Shown here: piece after piece, positions 45,490 to 57,180 of the stretch
How positions within the stretch are numbered: position 1 is the stretch's first letter
How the letters are laid out: each line of letters begins with the position of its first letter
From: Leucocoprinus leucothites
Taxonomy: Eukaryota > Basidiomycota > Agaricomycetes > Agaricales > Agaricaceae
Reading direction: 5' to 3'
Length of the DNA stretch: 64,000 nt
Assembly: GCA_013368445.1 (NCBI GenBank)
Contig: JAACJO010000005.1
Span: 124,001 to 188,000, forward strand
Translations under genes and position numbers: made by a program
Notes under the pieces: generated by a model
The model's input: the letters and a program-made list of their open reading frames with translations, nothing else
What the model was told of the DNA's origin: nothing
Database searches by the model: none

Positions 45490-45860
45490 GCTGTAAACCG
45501 GAAATATCAATCTATATGCGAGAGATACTAGAGTGGATGAAATGAAATAAGGTTTCGTACCCTCAACCACACCAGAGCAACAAGCGATCTGTTCAGCGCT
45601 AAACGCCGAAAGATGGATCTGTTAGTATTTGTGATCGACCCGAACCGTTAAGCTCACCACACCACCGAAAGCATTCGGGTACAGTTGTAGCCCACGTCAC
45701 CAGCATTCATGCCTTTGCTTGCTACAGATGAGAAGTATGTGGGGTTTTTCAGGGAGTTGCAACAGTATATTTGCTCGACCGACTCAGTGCGACCAGAGAG
45801 ATCGCGAGGTGCGGCATTGACAAATGTCAGGAGAGGGATGAGAGCGACTATGGTGTACAT
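45490..45860 (-). CDS. Class I hydrophobin-like small secreted protein, degenerate
   Basis: The start at 45858-45860 gives MYTIVALIPLLTFVNAAP (signal peptide), then EQIYCCNSLKNP, VASKGMNAGDVGYNCTRM. After an intron (donor near 45654) comes SAEQIACCSGVVEG, then a short last exon. Hydrophobins have eight Cys in the order C-CC-C-C-CC-C. Here both CC pairs and one single Cys are present, but the first, fifth and last single Cys are not seen, so the normal disulfide set cannot form. Hydrophobins coat hyphae and air interfaces. Its place directly after NACHT copy C, and the related relic after copy B, show that it was duplicated with the NACHT unit. It may be a pseudogene. Confidence 0.45.
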
Positions 45861-46908
45861 CCTGATACTCAGTTAGGGGAGGGATCAGTAGATGGGAGTT
45901 AAGCCGAACCACTAGGTTTCTTCAAGCAGGCGCCCTTTTAAAGTAGACGATGTGCCTGATAATTTGGGAAGCTAAAGGCAGTGCGGGAACCTTGAAACAT
46001 CTTGTCGTCACTCCACAGTCAGCAGTATATAGCCTAGTATCAATCACTAACTTAGTGCGGCTGCTTCATCTGAATTAGGTGGATATTGTGGACCCTAGTT
46101 TCAATGGTAAGTACAGTAGCTGCGATAGATGTTCTGGGATATGGGTCCATTGTATGGCAAAGTCTTGGCCTGACATCCAACAGATTCAAGCACGCAGAAG
46201 CCCTGACCTACTACAAGAGTTCGGGTCGAGGGTGAGGGTAGAACAGTTTTGGGATTACGACAATGTGATAAGATCAAGACGTCGGAAGACTGTTATTCAA
46301 TAGATCGATGTAGAGACACGAAAGGCATGTCATTTCTGCTGTCCTGGTCAATTATTATGGTCATGCACCATGTACTGCGGACTCCAGAATAAATCGTAGC
46401 ATCTCGTAAATCTGCCTATCACCGCAAGACAGGCACATCGTAAGGCAATTTTGGCAGGTTTCATCAGAAATCAGCGGTGCTCGAGCGGACTTTGTAGCCG
46501 CGATAGTCAAGTACTGGCCTCGGTCTGTCAGCTAGTCGATGAAATTAGCTTGAGCGATGTCAGCCTTAAGTCCATCCAGTTGCGCCATTGAAAGGAATTA
46601 TACTAGTGTTTGTTGACGAGTATCCCGGCCAGTGAAAGTCACAGAACGATAGAGCACAGTTATCCAGTTGTGTTCGTGGCCAAGATTTTTATAACAAAGC
46701 CGGGTAGGTCTTTCAAGCTTCAAGCTTCAAGAGTCGCAAGTCGAAAAGGCGAAGATGTAACAAACAAGCCACTACAAACCAACTTCAATTCTTCTTTACC
46801 TTCCTTCATGGTGCCACATCCGACTTAATCGCTCCTAGTTCTGCATGATCACAACCTCCGTGAAACTCCGTATTCTATGTGGCTCTCGCTGATATATCCA
46901 TAAAACCG
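45861..46908. other. Intergenic region before IML1, no gene seen
   Basis: About 1 kb. A 74-codon plus-strand frame at 46079-46303 has no recognised domain. The right end must contain the IML1 promoter. A small direct repeat CAAGCTT CAAGCTT CAAG lies at about 46713-46730. Confidence 0.45.
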
Positions 46909-49900
46909 ATGTCATCATCCAGAGCCGAGTCTCAACACTCACACTTTAGTCGCCGCCGGTCCAACACTGCTCAATCAGTCCTTCGCGCTTTGCCTGCCAA
47001 CCTTCCGAATCCACTCAAAGTGGGGGACTCCAGGACATTTAACCTATGGGTGCGCGAGACGAAGGATTCTCCTGGTGTGCTGTTCAACCATTCATCATGG
47101 CCTGGTGCCGCTGAGGGAGACCTGATGCGGGTCAGCAAAATCGGCTCGGAAAGTTTGGACGAGACCTTTTTATTTTTCGTGCCAAAAGAAGATCAAAACC
47201 CCCGCGCACAACTTCAGGTAAAGTCATCGAGCATCCCTTGTAGCCGAAAACTCTTGACACGTCGCTTTAGGTCTCTGTACCCAAGTCCATTGCAGATGCC
47301 TTTAATCTCAGGAACAATGGAGAAGTGACTGTGACTAAGGTTGGACAATTGAGCCGCTTTAACTGCACCGTACGGGATTCTTAGCTCCTCCCACAGGTCG
47401 ACGAAGAGACGTGTAATGCGACTTATATTGAAATAGTTTTCCAAGATCAATATCTCGGGCGCAACGATATGTGGAGGCTTGGCGAACAATTAGTGGGGCA
47501 ATGCGTGTTCACACATCAGGTAGTGTCGTTTGTTGGGATGGTTGTGGCCAAAATACAGAATATCTATGTCAAGGGGAAGAAGGTTGGTACTCGGCCATTC
47601 ACTAGAAGGCATTCCACTCATGAACGGCTCTTGGTTTAATTTAGGTCTCTTCTGCAGTTGTGACATCATCGACAAGACCTGTCTTTCGATCCCTGTCAGC
47701 GAAAGTGACCATCTTTATCCAAGTTTGTCGGGAGCTTTGGGAGTTTGCAGGAGATGGCGAGCGCTACAACGAGAAGATCGTTCACTCTTTCCTCCCCACC
47801 CTTTTCACGAAATGGCGCGAAGCGGGAACCAACCATATTGTCACTATCGTCCTCGTTTCACGTGTATTTTATGAAGAGTGCGAAATGCAAGGATCCGTTG
47901 TTGATGGTGCACGACAGGACGAGAGAGGGAACTGGTACAAAGATTTTTATAAAGTCATCACCGACCATGAGGTACTTCGCGAGTGGAAACCAATTCTCGT
48001 CAGCATCAAGGACTCGTTTTGGGATTTTCAGCGCGAGATCCTTTTGAATCACCACTACCGAGCTGCGCAAGGTGTAAAGGCAGACGTACGGCCCCGTCTC
48101 GTTGGTCGACTCTCGTATGCTCACGACGGTCCTGTCCTGGAAGCAATCAACCTTGGACTTAATCCTGCCGAAACCCACTATATCGATCGCTCCCTTTCTT
48201 TAACTGGTGCAACGGCTCTCCTGGTTAGCCCTGGCACCGGTTATTTTCGCGTCAACAAGCAGCTCTTACGCTTGACTACCGCCAGGATGCTTGACCAAGG
48301 CACGATCCTTGATCTCATCCTGTTGACAAAACCCCCGTTACACCAGAGCCCGATTTTCAGCTTCCAGGGTACGGAGCCCGAGACCAAGTTTGAGATTGAG
48401 AGCAAATCGGCCGACCCACTGGCAAGTGACCCTCTGTGGGGTGGCAATGATGGCACCAATTCCAAATCAAGGGAATTGAAGGATTTCTGGTGGGAACCGT
48501 TCTGGATTTCCACAACCTTCTGGGATAAGCAAATGGACCTGCCATTCAGACAGGACCGGTAAGGGCATCACTCTTGTCCTTCCTCCACTTGCTAATCGCG
48601 AACCACAGATTCGTGGCACGGGCTAAGATGCACGAAATTCAGATGCTCGGTTTACTAGAGGCTGACGTTCTGTCAAGCATCGAAGTCCCTTACCTGCAGG
48701 TCAAATCAGCCACCGATACTACTATAATGGACGGGGAAGAGAAAGCGCCTCTTAGCAAGGCTGAGGCAGACAAATTCGACATGGATATCTTCTCTCTACG
48801 AACTGATTATATCGCACCCCCTTCTGCTAAGCCGCAACATCCTCCCCCTTCCCGACTTGCAGAAAAGAGAAACCGTGGTATAACGGGATCTAGCACAATT
48901 ACGACAATCGAGGAGAGTCCCAGGCGGATCATTAAAGACCTACCGGACGAGGCCGCTGCAGCCAATATGCTTTCGACTGCTACCGCTACTGGTCTAAGCA
49001 CTTCTCCTTCACAAGCGTCCATCCATTCCGTGCGTTCTACACTCTCCAAATTCTCCGCTCCTAGTGGTGCGAACCAACCAAAGTCAACCCTCGCTTCCAA
49101 ACTTGCACCGTCTTGGTTATTCAACCCATTCCGCAGTGGGCCTAGCGAGCCACAGACCACCCAGGTTTCCGCATCTGCTTCCCCAAGAAATACTCCTTCT
49201 GTCACAGCACCAACTGCAACACAGGTTTCGGTTCCAGTTGCTCCTGTACCAGCCGAGTCCGAAACTCCTGCTCAACCGGTTGCGATCAAATCCGGTACCA
49301 CCAAGACTTTCTTGAGCCGGACGTTTGAGGAGGAAACAGTGATTCCTCACCGTGCTTCTTTCAGAAGGTCGCCTATGAACACTCCTCGCGACGATACCCT
49401 CACAATGAAGCGACGGAGCGCAGCCAGTATCCTTGGGCAATCTTACACTTCTTCCTCTCCCCGATCTTGGTCAAATCCTTTACAACCTGAAACGTCAGCT
49501 CCGTACATTCAAGAATCCCTCGCACGTCGTTGGGAGCACTTATTACCTGAAGCTACTCATAAACACGACATTAAATGGAGGGCGCTCGTAACACCTCCCT
49601 GCCTACCCTTGACCGTGGAGTACCTCCCGTCTAATGGAGAGCTTGAATCGTGCTATGACAATCACCAATACGACTTTGTCGTCGACCCCAAAGAGATGCG
49701 CTCCTTCCTTGTCAAGCCGCCTCAAGTCAAGGGCACTACTGAAGAGGTTCGTCGGGCATGGGCGCTTGCTGTCATGCGAGGCATGGTTGCGGTTCGTGTA
49801 GCTCAGGGCTTCCAATTCATCCTTCGCCCTTCGTCCTCCAGGAGCTTGCAGAAAACACAGGCCAGCGAAGAGAGGAAAGGCATCCGGAAAAGCAAGTTCC

Positions 49901-51809
49901 TGACTGGTGATGATTATATTCCGAAGGCTACCGGGCCGGCCGATGTACTACGATCACCTTTGGATCCTGTGTATCTCAGCATGCCGAATGAGATCCATCG
50001 GATATCATACACAGGTGACTCGATTCAAGTTCGGCGATATGTGAGGAGGCTGCTCCCGGCTAGGACGATGAAGTATGAGTGCTTCATCTGGCCTAAACTT
50101 GGAGGTACGGTATTTAATGTGTTGCTCAATTGCAGTTTTTGACCTGTTGCGTTAGGTGGATATGCTTCTCATCAAACGACCTTCAGCTCGTATGGGCTTG
50201 AGAACTACGGGTGGAATAGGTTGGATATGCTGGTTGCTGGATATGAACGCGAGTTCAACGACTCACTTCGATACTGGCGCACTCGGTTCGTTGTAGTTCC
50301 AACTAAAGAACCCCTCAATATCGATACAGGACCTGGAGGCGAGCGCCTTAACGATGAAGAAATACGGTTGCTTGGTATTGAGAAATTGGCGGAACAGTTC
50401 ACCAAGCTTCGTTGGCAACCCCCAGACGAACGTGTCAACCACCCTGCCCCTCCTATTCGCTTCCTCCCTACGACCCTCGATCCTGCTGCCTCTATGCTTG
50501 ATGAGTCTCTGATGGATCAGCTAGACCAAATTCATGCACAGGGCCCATTGAAGAAAAAAATGAAGAGCGAAAGGGAGATTGGCGATTTGCCACTCGCCAT
50601 GATTGTCAAAGCCATGCGCGAGGAGGATGGAGTGCCCATCAAAAACTATCAGTGGCATCGATCTCAGTATACCAACTCGTTCATTGGCTATGACTTCGTG
50701 TCATGGTTGGTTCGAGAGTTTAGTGATGTATCGTCAAGGGCTCAGGCGACGGAGTGGGGAGTAAAACTGCTGGAACAAGGGTTGTTTGAACACTGCAGAG
50801 GGCAACACGGCTTCTTGGATGGGTGAGGGCTTTTGTCTAATCATTCCGCCTATATTCACTCATTTAAGCAACAGTCACTACTATTACCGCCTGAGAGGCG
50901 AGTATTCTGTTCCGATGACCCCAAAGGGCAATTGGTTTAGGAGATACACTGCCGAAGAGGTCACTCCCAAGCCGGTCGGGAATGCCCCAAGAAGGAGCAC
51001 GTCGGTTCGGAGGCCGGCAAGGAAGAGGCTGATTCTTAGTCAAACAATGGTTATCGAAATCGATCCCAGCAAGGTGCACTAATTTACATGCTACAGCGAT
51101 ACTTTGCTGAGGCTTTCAACAGAAAAGTGACCAAGCTGAATCTGCTGTTCTTCATCATGATATCATCCATAATCCTGAGACTGTCTTCCATTTCGAACTA
51201 CAGTGGATTGGTACAACCGCTCGGTGCATTGAGGAGCAACTTAAAGCCTGGAACCGAGTGATTGAACGCTATGGTCTCAAGCTTGTCGAGGCTTACGTCA
51301 CCCAAATTAACGACATCAGCTCTCAAAACGCTTTCCAATCCTGCTTCCCTATTCGACTCGCAGTTCCTCCACCTGGGCTTCTTCATGCCCAGGCTCACCT
51401 TCCAGAACATACCCAAAACTCAAAATACTTTGAGTACGCCATACTCCGCAAATTCGATTTTATACTTGACGTAGAAGCTGCTGAGCTCTACCCTGACACC
51501 GTGGATGTCATCTATTCTTACCGTCGCTTGCCATACAAATATTCGCAATTTGTCCACCGGACCGGTGCAGCCTTCATTCAAGTTGTTGGGGGTTCTGAGG
51601 GCTTCCTGTTTCTCACCAACCGATTGATGGGACGGCTGGCTCCCAAAATAAAGAACAAGAAGGACTCCAAACCCGTTAGCGTAGCGGATGATATTAGGGA
51701 TAGGTTGTACACTTTCTGCTCTGATGCGAGCGCACTGAAAGACTTTTACGACGAACAATTTGCTTTGCTAGGTAGTATGCCTGAAGATCCTCCACCTTTA
51801 AGTATCTAA
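46909..51809 (+). CDS. iml1: Iml1/DEPDC5 homologue (GATOR1/SEACIT subunit)
   Basis: A complete gene of about ten exons, near 1500 residues, close to the size of yeast Iml1 and human DEPDC5. Landmarks in order: VSVPKSIADAFNLRNNGEV, VFQDQYLGRNDMWRLGEQ, FRSLSAKVTIFIQVCRELWE, FAGDGERYNEKIVHSFLP, KDSFWDFQREIL, RFVARAKMHEIQMLGLLE, a Ser/Pro-rich linker with SWLFNPFRSG, then FSSYGLENYGWNRLDMLVAG and a DEP domain (SFIGYDFVSWLVREFSDV, then EWGVKLLEQGLFEHC), and a conserved C-terminal part (ELQWIGTTARCIEEQL, FVHRTGAAFIQV). Iml1 is the Rag-GTPase-activating subunit that restrains TORC1 at the vacuole when amino acids are low. A TAG at 47382-47384 lies in an intron (47340-47396) and is not a defect. Stop at 51807-51809. 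Confidence 0.95.
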
Positions 51810-52717
51810 CACGTCAATTATTTCATCTCGTTTCTATCGAGTCTCACGTTTGCTTGTTGGACTTCCCTGTCAATATTCAGCAAACGAAGGTATGGATTAA
51901 GGAACACCCAAGCCGCGACCAGTGCTGACCAGTGACTTGGTCAATGTCTGATTGCTAAAAATTGTCCTGTTCTCAGCATCTTACAAGCCTGGGCACTCTC
52001 AACCACGATAGGGAATTGAGACGGAATTAGGTGTCGTCTGACCTCTTTTGAGGCATGTGATTGGTTCCCTGAATAACCTTAGTGTTCCTCCGGCAATCAA
52101 CGCTATTTATGAGGTTACGACTTGCAAAAAAAGATTATCCAAATCCGTCGAAGCGTTGACGCTTTTCTCTTCATCTCTTCATATGTAAACCAATATTCAA
52201 CCACCGGGAAGAAAGCGCTTCATTTGCTTCGTAGAGTCGTCGTGCCTGAGACTCAACAATCAAGTGAAACAGAGCAATCTACCGGCATACTGTATTATCA
52301 TGTATTATCTTTCTCCATTGCATAACCGTTTCCATCAGACTTCCTGCAATCAGCCAGTCGGCTGCCACTCCACAGATGGGGCCGACAACAAAATTCAAAT
52401 ACGAAGCTACCTAAGAGCCAGGCCGGCGGTACCACAGACTTCTTATCTATGATCTCCAGAGCCTAACCTCTGAGACCAATGAAATCGCAACGTTCAGGCG
52501 TTGACGAGGGTCCCAGGTCATCTAAATTAAGCTCAGGATCGGACATTTGAATCTGAAAGAACAGGGCAGAACAAAAAATATAACCCTGAATCTTCGGCTT
52601 CTATTTCCGAAACCTACCCAAGAGAATGGTAGGAACACTCAGAGGGAGAGAAAGTGAATAAAAGGTGGTCGAAGAACAATAGGGAGGGATGTATCGCCCT
52701 AGTGCCCATTTGAGGGG
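51810..52717. other. Intergenic region, no gene seen
   Basis: About 0.9 kb between IML1 and the MYND-like gene, without a convincing open frame. It should contain the promoter of the gene at 52718. Confidence 0.45.
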
Positions 52718-53730
52718 ATGGATGATCATTTTTTTCGGACAAGTTCTAGTTCAGTGGATGGAATGTGCTCGCCAGCCTCATTTCCTATTGCGTCGAGCAC
52801 GTCATCTATAACCAAGGTACCCGCAACTTTTTGTCCTCCCCAGATTTACTGGACTGATCAATTTCCTTCTATGCCCTGGTGCAGGTTGATTCGTCATCTT
52901 CCATTGTATCTATCACATTCGATGTGCTATTGAAATCAACGGCCCCATCCAGTTCTCACACGGACCGTGGCCGTCGTCGTACAAGACAAAAATACTTTTC
53001 GTCATCCTCAGGTGGCTCCACAGCGACCTCAACAATCCCTTTCATGAACCATCTAGCACCCAAAACTCAAGCAACGATAACCACTTCGGCAACCAATCAA
53101 TTAGCAAGTGTGGGTGCTTGCTGCAACGGCCGCTTCGCATGTGGATCATTCGCAGCCAACCCTTGCGAAGTCGCATTGGCTTTTAAAGAAGCTATCACAG
53201 CCGAAGAATACATCGAGTACGATGAATACGATGAATATTACGAAGCATACGAGGGGTTTGAGATGGAGACGGGCGATGGCGACGTCGATGACGAGTTCCA
53301 CGATTGTAAAGACAGCGCCGATATTCTCGTGCCATCCATCAGTCGTACTCTCTCCATCTCCTCTCTGCGTGCACCGACTCCCTCGCCACCAATACAAACA
53401 ATAGATCCAGGACATCTCACAGTTCCAAGGCCATGTAGACGGAGGCGTTCACGCAATAGAATTCCTAGACCACGGTCTGCTAGCTTTAATGGATCCATGT
53501 CCCAGTCGACCTATGAGGATCCTGATATCCTCGGAAAGCTAGAGAATAAATCAAGATTCTATGAATTGAAGGTGGAATGTGCGACTTGTAGAAGGACAGG
53601 TGTGGGTTATCCTGCATGTGGGCGTTGTGGGGAGGTATGGTGCTCGAGAGAGTGTAGGATAGGGAATGGTGGTCGACATGTGTGTAAAGGTGGGAGAGGT
53701 GGCATTGGGCTGAGATCGTGTTCAAGCTGA
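52718..53730 (+). CDS. MYND-like zinc-finger protein with acidic Tyr-rich segment
   Basis: Two exons (intron about 52817-52884) give about 315 residues. The N-terminal two thirds is Ser/Thr-rich with low order. A middle stretch is strongly acidic and tyrosine-rich (YIEYDEYDEYYEAYEGFEME), followed by a Pro/Arg-rich part with RRRRSRNRIPRPRS (probable nuclear signal). The C-terminus has CATCRRTGVGYPACGRCG, VWCSRECR and HVCK: a CX2C...CX2CX4CX3C...HX3C array like MYND-type zinc fingers, which mediate protein contacts. No enzymatic domain is visible. The start was chosen as the first ATG in frame. Confidence 0.6.
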
Positions 53731-54006
53731 AGTATAAGACGTAATTGTACATGCATAGCAGCCGCATGTAGGGTAAAGCACACAGTCGAGGGATCGGAGC
53801 GGGACTTTGTAGCCATCTATTATGCGTGATACGACTAAAGATACAGAGCACAAATCAGCTTTTTACGACACATCATGAGCACTAACTATCATGTCCCGTC
53901 CATTCGACCTAATTGAGCGTCTATTCGGATCTCTTGAGAGTGGTTTCCTCATGTCTGCCAGAATACATCAGAATTCACTCGAGCACACAAAATGAATACA
54001 AATAAA

Positions 54007-54665
54007 TCACTCACCAAACGCGTCCTCTTCGTCCCTCCCTCCCTTCCCCACACCTAAACTTCCATAATACTCCCTTACCCGTCTATAGACACTATAGCCC
54101 ATCCCCTCATACATGTCAATTGCGATCTTATTCGCACACCTCACATACAAATCCACGAAGAAACCTTTGTAGATTTCATCTGACACAAGTTCAAGGAAAT
54201 TCATCATTTTGCGAGCGAGCCCAAGGCGACGATATTCATGTGCGACAGTTATAGCCGTTACGTGCCCATGCCATTCAGGACCTTGGCCTTCGGCTTTCCC
54301 AAGGACTATTTGAGGGGAAAAGAAAGATTATGGGTGAGGGTTGTAAAGCGAAAGATGAACAGTGCATACCATAGCCCATCATACGGCCACTTGGCGCTTC
54401 TTGCACGCAACAAATGTCAGGCCACCGGGAGAGATAGTTCAAGTAAAATCCAATTCCATACTATGCCGATCCCATTCAGTATGACCAGAGCCGACGTAAC
54501 CTGTCAAGAAGTTTATATATCTTACGGTTTCTGTCCAAATATCCAGGTTGCTTTATTGAACGTCGTTGAGCACAATTACACGTGTTGTGACAATCGAGAG
54601 TGAGCTGCTCACATATTGTTGAATTTAAACATGTCAGAAGCCTTGAATGACCGTGTAATACTCAT
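54007..54665 (-). CDS. naa20: N-terminal acetyltransferase B catalytic subunit (Naa20/Nat3)
   Basis: The exons assemble to MSITRSFKASDMFKFNNINL, DIWTETYGIGFYLNYLSRWP, SGRMMGYVLGKAEGQGPEWH, GHVTAITVAHEYRRLGLARK and GFFVDLYVRCANKIAIDMYE, ending GYSVYRRVREYYGSLG and EEDAFGE, about 170 residues, normal for the family. The RRLGLA segment is the acetyl-CoA binding Q/RxxGxG/A motif of GNAT enzymes. NatB acetylates the N-terminus of proteins starting Met-Asp, Met-Glu, Met-Asn or Met-Gln co-translationally. The second exon is only about 40 nt (NLDIWTET). All junctions keep the frame; stop at 54007-54009. Confidence 0.92.
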
Positions 54666-55527
54666 TATAGGCGGATTTGAGTAGATGTTTGAAGACTGGA
54701 GAGGATATACACGGAAGGAGGTAATGGTCAAAGTCGGAAGCCAAATTTCGTTACACTTGCCTCGCGTCGTTTCCGGTCCGGATCAAGACGCCACGGACCG
54801 AGGCTCAAATAAAACACTAAGTAGAAATGGTTGACACGCCGCGCCGACCACTCATCCCAACTTAAAGGATAACCGTCCTGACCCAGAAATTTTCTGGCGA
54901 GAAAGCTTCGAACAGAAGCTGTCCTAATGGTTATGACGAGATGCAATTGGACTACCTCTGAATTGACTCCGACTTGGTTGACTGCAGCGCTACTAGACGT
55001 CTACTCACTCACTGTCTTCTGTTCGGCTAACTGCGATAGCGAGCTTGAGCTACATCTGGCAATCAGTCCCTCCGCCGTTCGTCGCCGACCTGCCTCCAAT
55101 TGCTCATTCAATTATTATACGGAAGACTTGACTTTGACCCGAACTACATTCGTTGGGTGTATGTTTTGTCTCCATCAACATGCCTTGTGGAAGCATACTC
55201 GGCTAAGAGAGATGTATCCCTTTATATACAAGGAAGTCTCGGCTTAATCGCCCGTCGAGCTCCAGGCTTCAAGTCTTTCGTTCGCTCGCTATATGAATTG
55301 GTTAGAACCACTTCTTGCCGCAGAAATAGCCGGACATCTAGTATCACTCAGCTGAAGTCAATCTGACAAAGCATGGGCAACCGAGGAGGCACCAGCACTA
55401 CCCCTTCAATCCCTAATCACCATGAACCTGGTCGAGGACGAACTAGGCAAAGACGTAGCATTTCAAGAGGTTCCTATAATATAAGTCGCTTGACACACGA
55501 GTGCTATAGTCTGAGCCCCTAGGCGAC
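54666..55527. other. Intergenic region, possible undetected 5' exon of the oxygenase
   Basis: About 0.86 kb between divergent genes. It contains the naa20 promoter. Open frames at 54927-55247 and 55100-55366 overlap in different frames and show no family. An extra first exon of the oxygenase-like gene could lie near 55370. Confidence 0.45.
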
Positions 55528-57030
55528 ATGGTCACAAAACGACTTTCTTTCAGTGATTTAGGAGACACACAGTTCACAGATGAATCCAAGCGCGCGAACC
55601 TAGTACAAGAGATCAAAGATGCATGCATGAGAGTCGGCTTTTTCTATGGTCTACATCCATTTTTGCCTCTGCGATCCTTCCTCTCATCTCCCTTCAATAG
55701 TCAAGAACCATGGTATTCCCGAGGAGACCATCAATCAAGCATCTGATGCGAGCAAAAAATTCTTCGACCTCTCATTAGAAACGAGATGATCGTGCGTACA
55801 CATCACCTTCGGCACACATACTTTAGGTTCTTAACACCTGTTCAAATAGATTGAAAACAAGAAAACACCTAATTTCAAAGGATACTCCCGCCGCTGAGCA
55901 GAAACATCGACCCTTATGGCGCAGGCGACACACTCGAAGGCTTTCAACTCGGACGGGAAGCCATCGATAAGGCAAACGAGGCAAGATCTGAAGACGGCGC
56001 AATGGTAGGTGCGAATGTCTGGCCCTCTGATGAGGACGTTCCTGGATTTCGAGACGCTGTTCTACGCTACTAGTGCGTCCTTCCATGTTACTCTCGATCT
56101 AATCTGACGGCCAATGTTACTCTGATAGTCATGCTGCGGTAATGCTTGGGAAATCTCTATTTCCTATTTTCGCACTTGCACTGGATCTGCCAGAAACTTT
56201 CTTCGACGATAAGGTAAACACTCTCGAATCTCCTCGGTGTTAATACCAGCTCCTAATTTCTCTTAGTTGAGACACTCGGCAGCTCTAATGAAGCTCCTCC
56301 ATTATCCACCGCAAACAGGACCAGTGGATGACAGGACAGTCGGAATAGGCGCCATACCGAGTAAGCCAGAAATTCGTCTCTCCTTCCACCCAATAAAATA
56401 GCGCGGCCTCCTTGAATTAATTTTGTCTCTCTCTGCAGCTGGGAGGTAAGCCACAAGTCCATCCAACAGTTATCCTAACTCTGACTGGAATGGACTTTAC
56501 CTCCAGTGCTTCACAATCCTTTGGCAAGAACCCGGAATCCAAGCCTTACAGGTTCTAAACGCTGAAAATAAATGGGTCAGCGCACCGCCTATTCCAGGCA
56601 CACTAGTCATCAAGTACGCATCGTATTTTTCTGCAGACGACCTGAAGCCTGCTTGACGATGATAAACGATTAGTCTCGGGGACCAATTTGCTCGTTGGAC
56701 TAGTACGTTACTGTTCACACGAGACACAGACGCTTTACTCTTTACTCATCCGCACCATCTATGTAGACGATATCTTCAAGTCTACTGTCCATCGAGCAGT
56801 GAACCGCAGCGGAGTCGAAAGATACTCAATTCCACTATTCTTTGGCACAGATTATAATGTACGGCTTGATGTGAGTGGGCAAACTTTCCCCCTAATCGTC
56901 GTGTTGACCTCGTACATGGTGCAAAGCCCATTCCTGGTTGCGTAACTCCAGAAAGGCCGCTGAAGTATGAGATTACGACGGCCGGGAATACGTCAAATCG
57001 CGCCTGGAGGCGACGTTTAACCACAAATGA
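55528..57030 (+). pseudogene. Isopenicillin-N-synthase-like 2-oxoglutarate/Fe(II) oxygenase, apparently decayed
   Basis: Exon pieces in order match this oxygenase family: SKRANLVQEIKDACMRVGFFY, VKNHGIPEETINQASDASKK, FFDLSLET, then NIDPYGAGDTLEGFQLGRE, HAAVMLGKSLFPIFALALDL, LMKLLHYPPQ, CFTILWQEPGIQALQV, LGDQFARWT, KSTVHRAVNRSGVERYSIPL, CVTPERPLKYE and EYVKSRLEATFNHK. The iron ligand region near CFTILWQ and the KSTVHRAV His plus SxPLFF are present. Three single-base losses break the frame: before the ENKKTPNFKG exon (GAAACGAGATGATC, about 55780-55793), in GGATACTCCCGCCG (about 55879-55892), and in GCCGGGAATACG (about 56981-56992). This indicates a pseudogene, unless the losses are assembly errors. 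Confidence 0.65.
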
Positions 57031-57180
57031 TACTTTGCTGCTCTTGTTGTGGATGTGGATTTCCCGTAAAGTTCACCTAGTACTTTTTTGCGATCGGCTA
57101 GTAGATGGACTCTACTATCTAGAGGTGTATCCTTGACATGAAAACATGTGGTGTACAAAGAGCCATACAATGTACATAAT

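Noticed and set aside
47382..47384. In-frame TAG in IML1 that looked like a nonsense mutation
   Set aside because: It lies in a 57-nt intron (47340-47396) with good splice sites; removing it joins TVTK to VDEETCNATYIE as expected for the family.
47214..47489. 91-residue minus-strand frame over IML1 (also seen at 29926-30222)
   Set aside because: Exact antisense shadow of IML1 coding exons and of their pseudogene copy; no own features.
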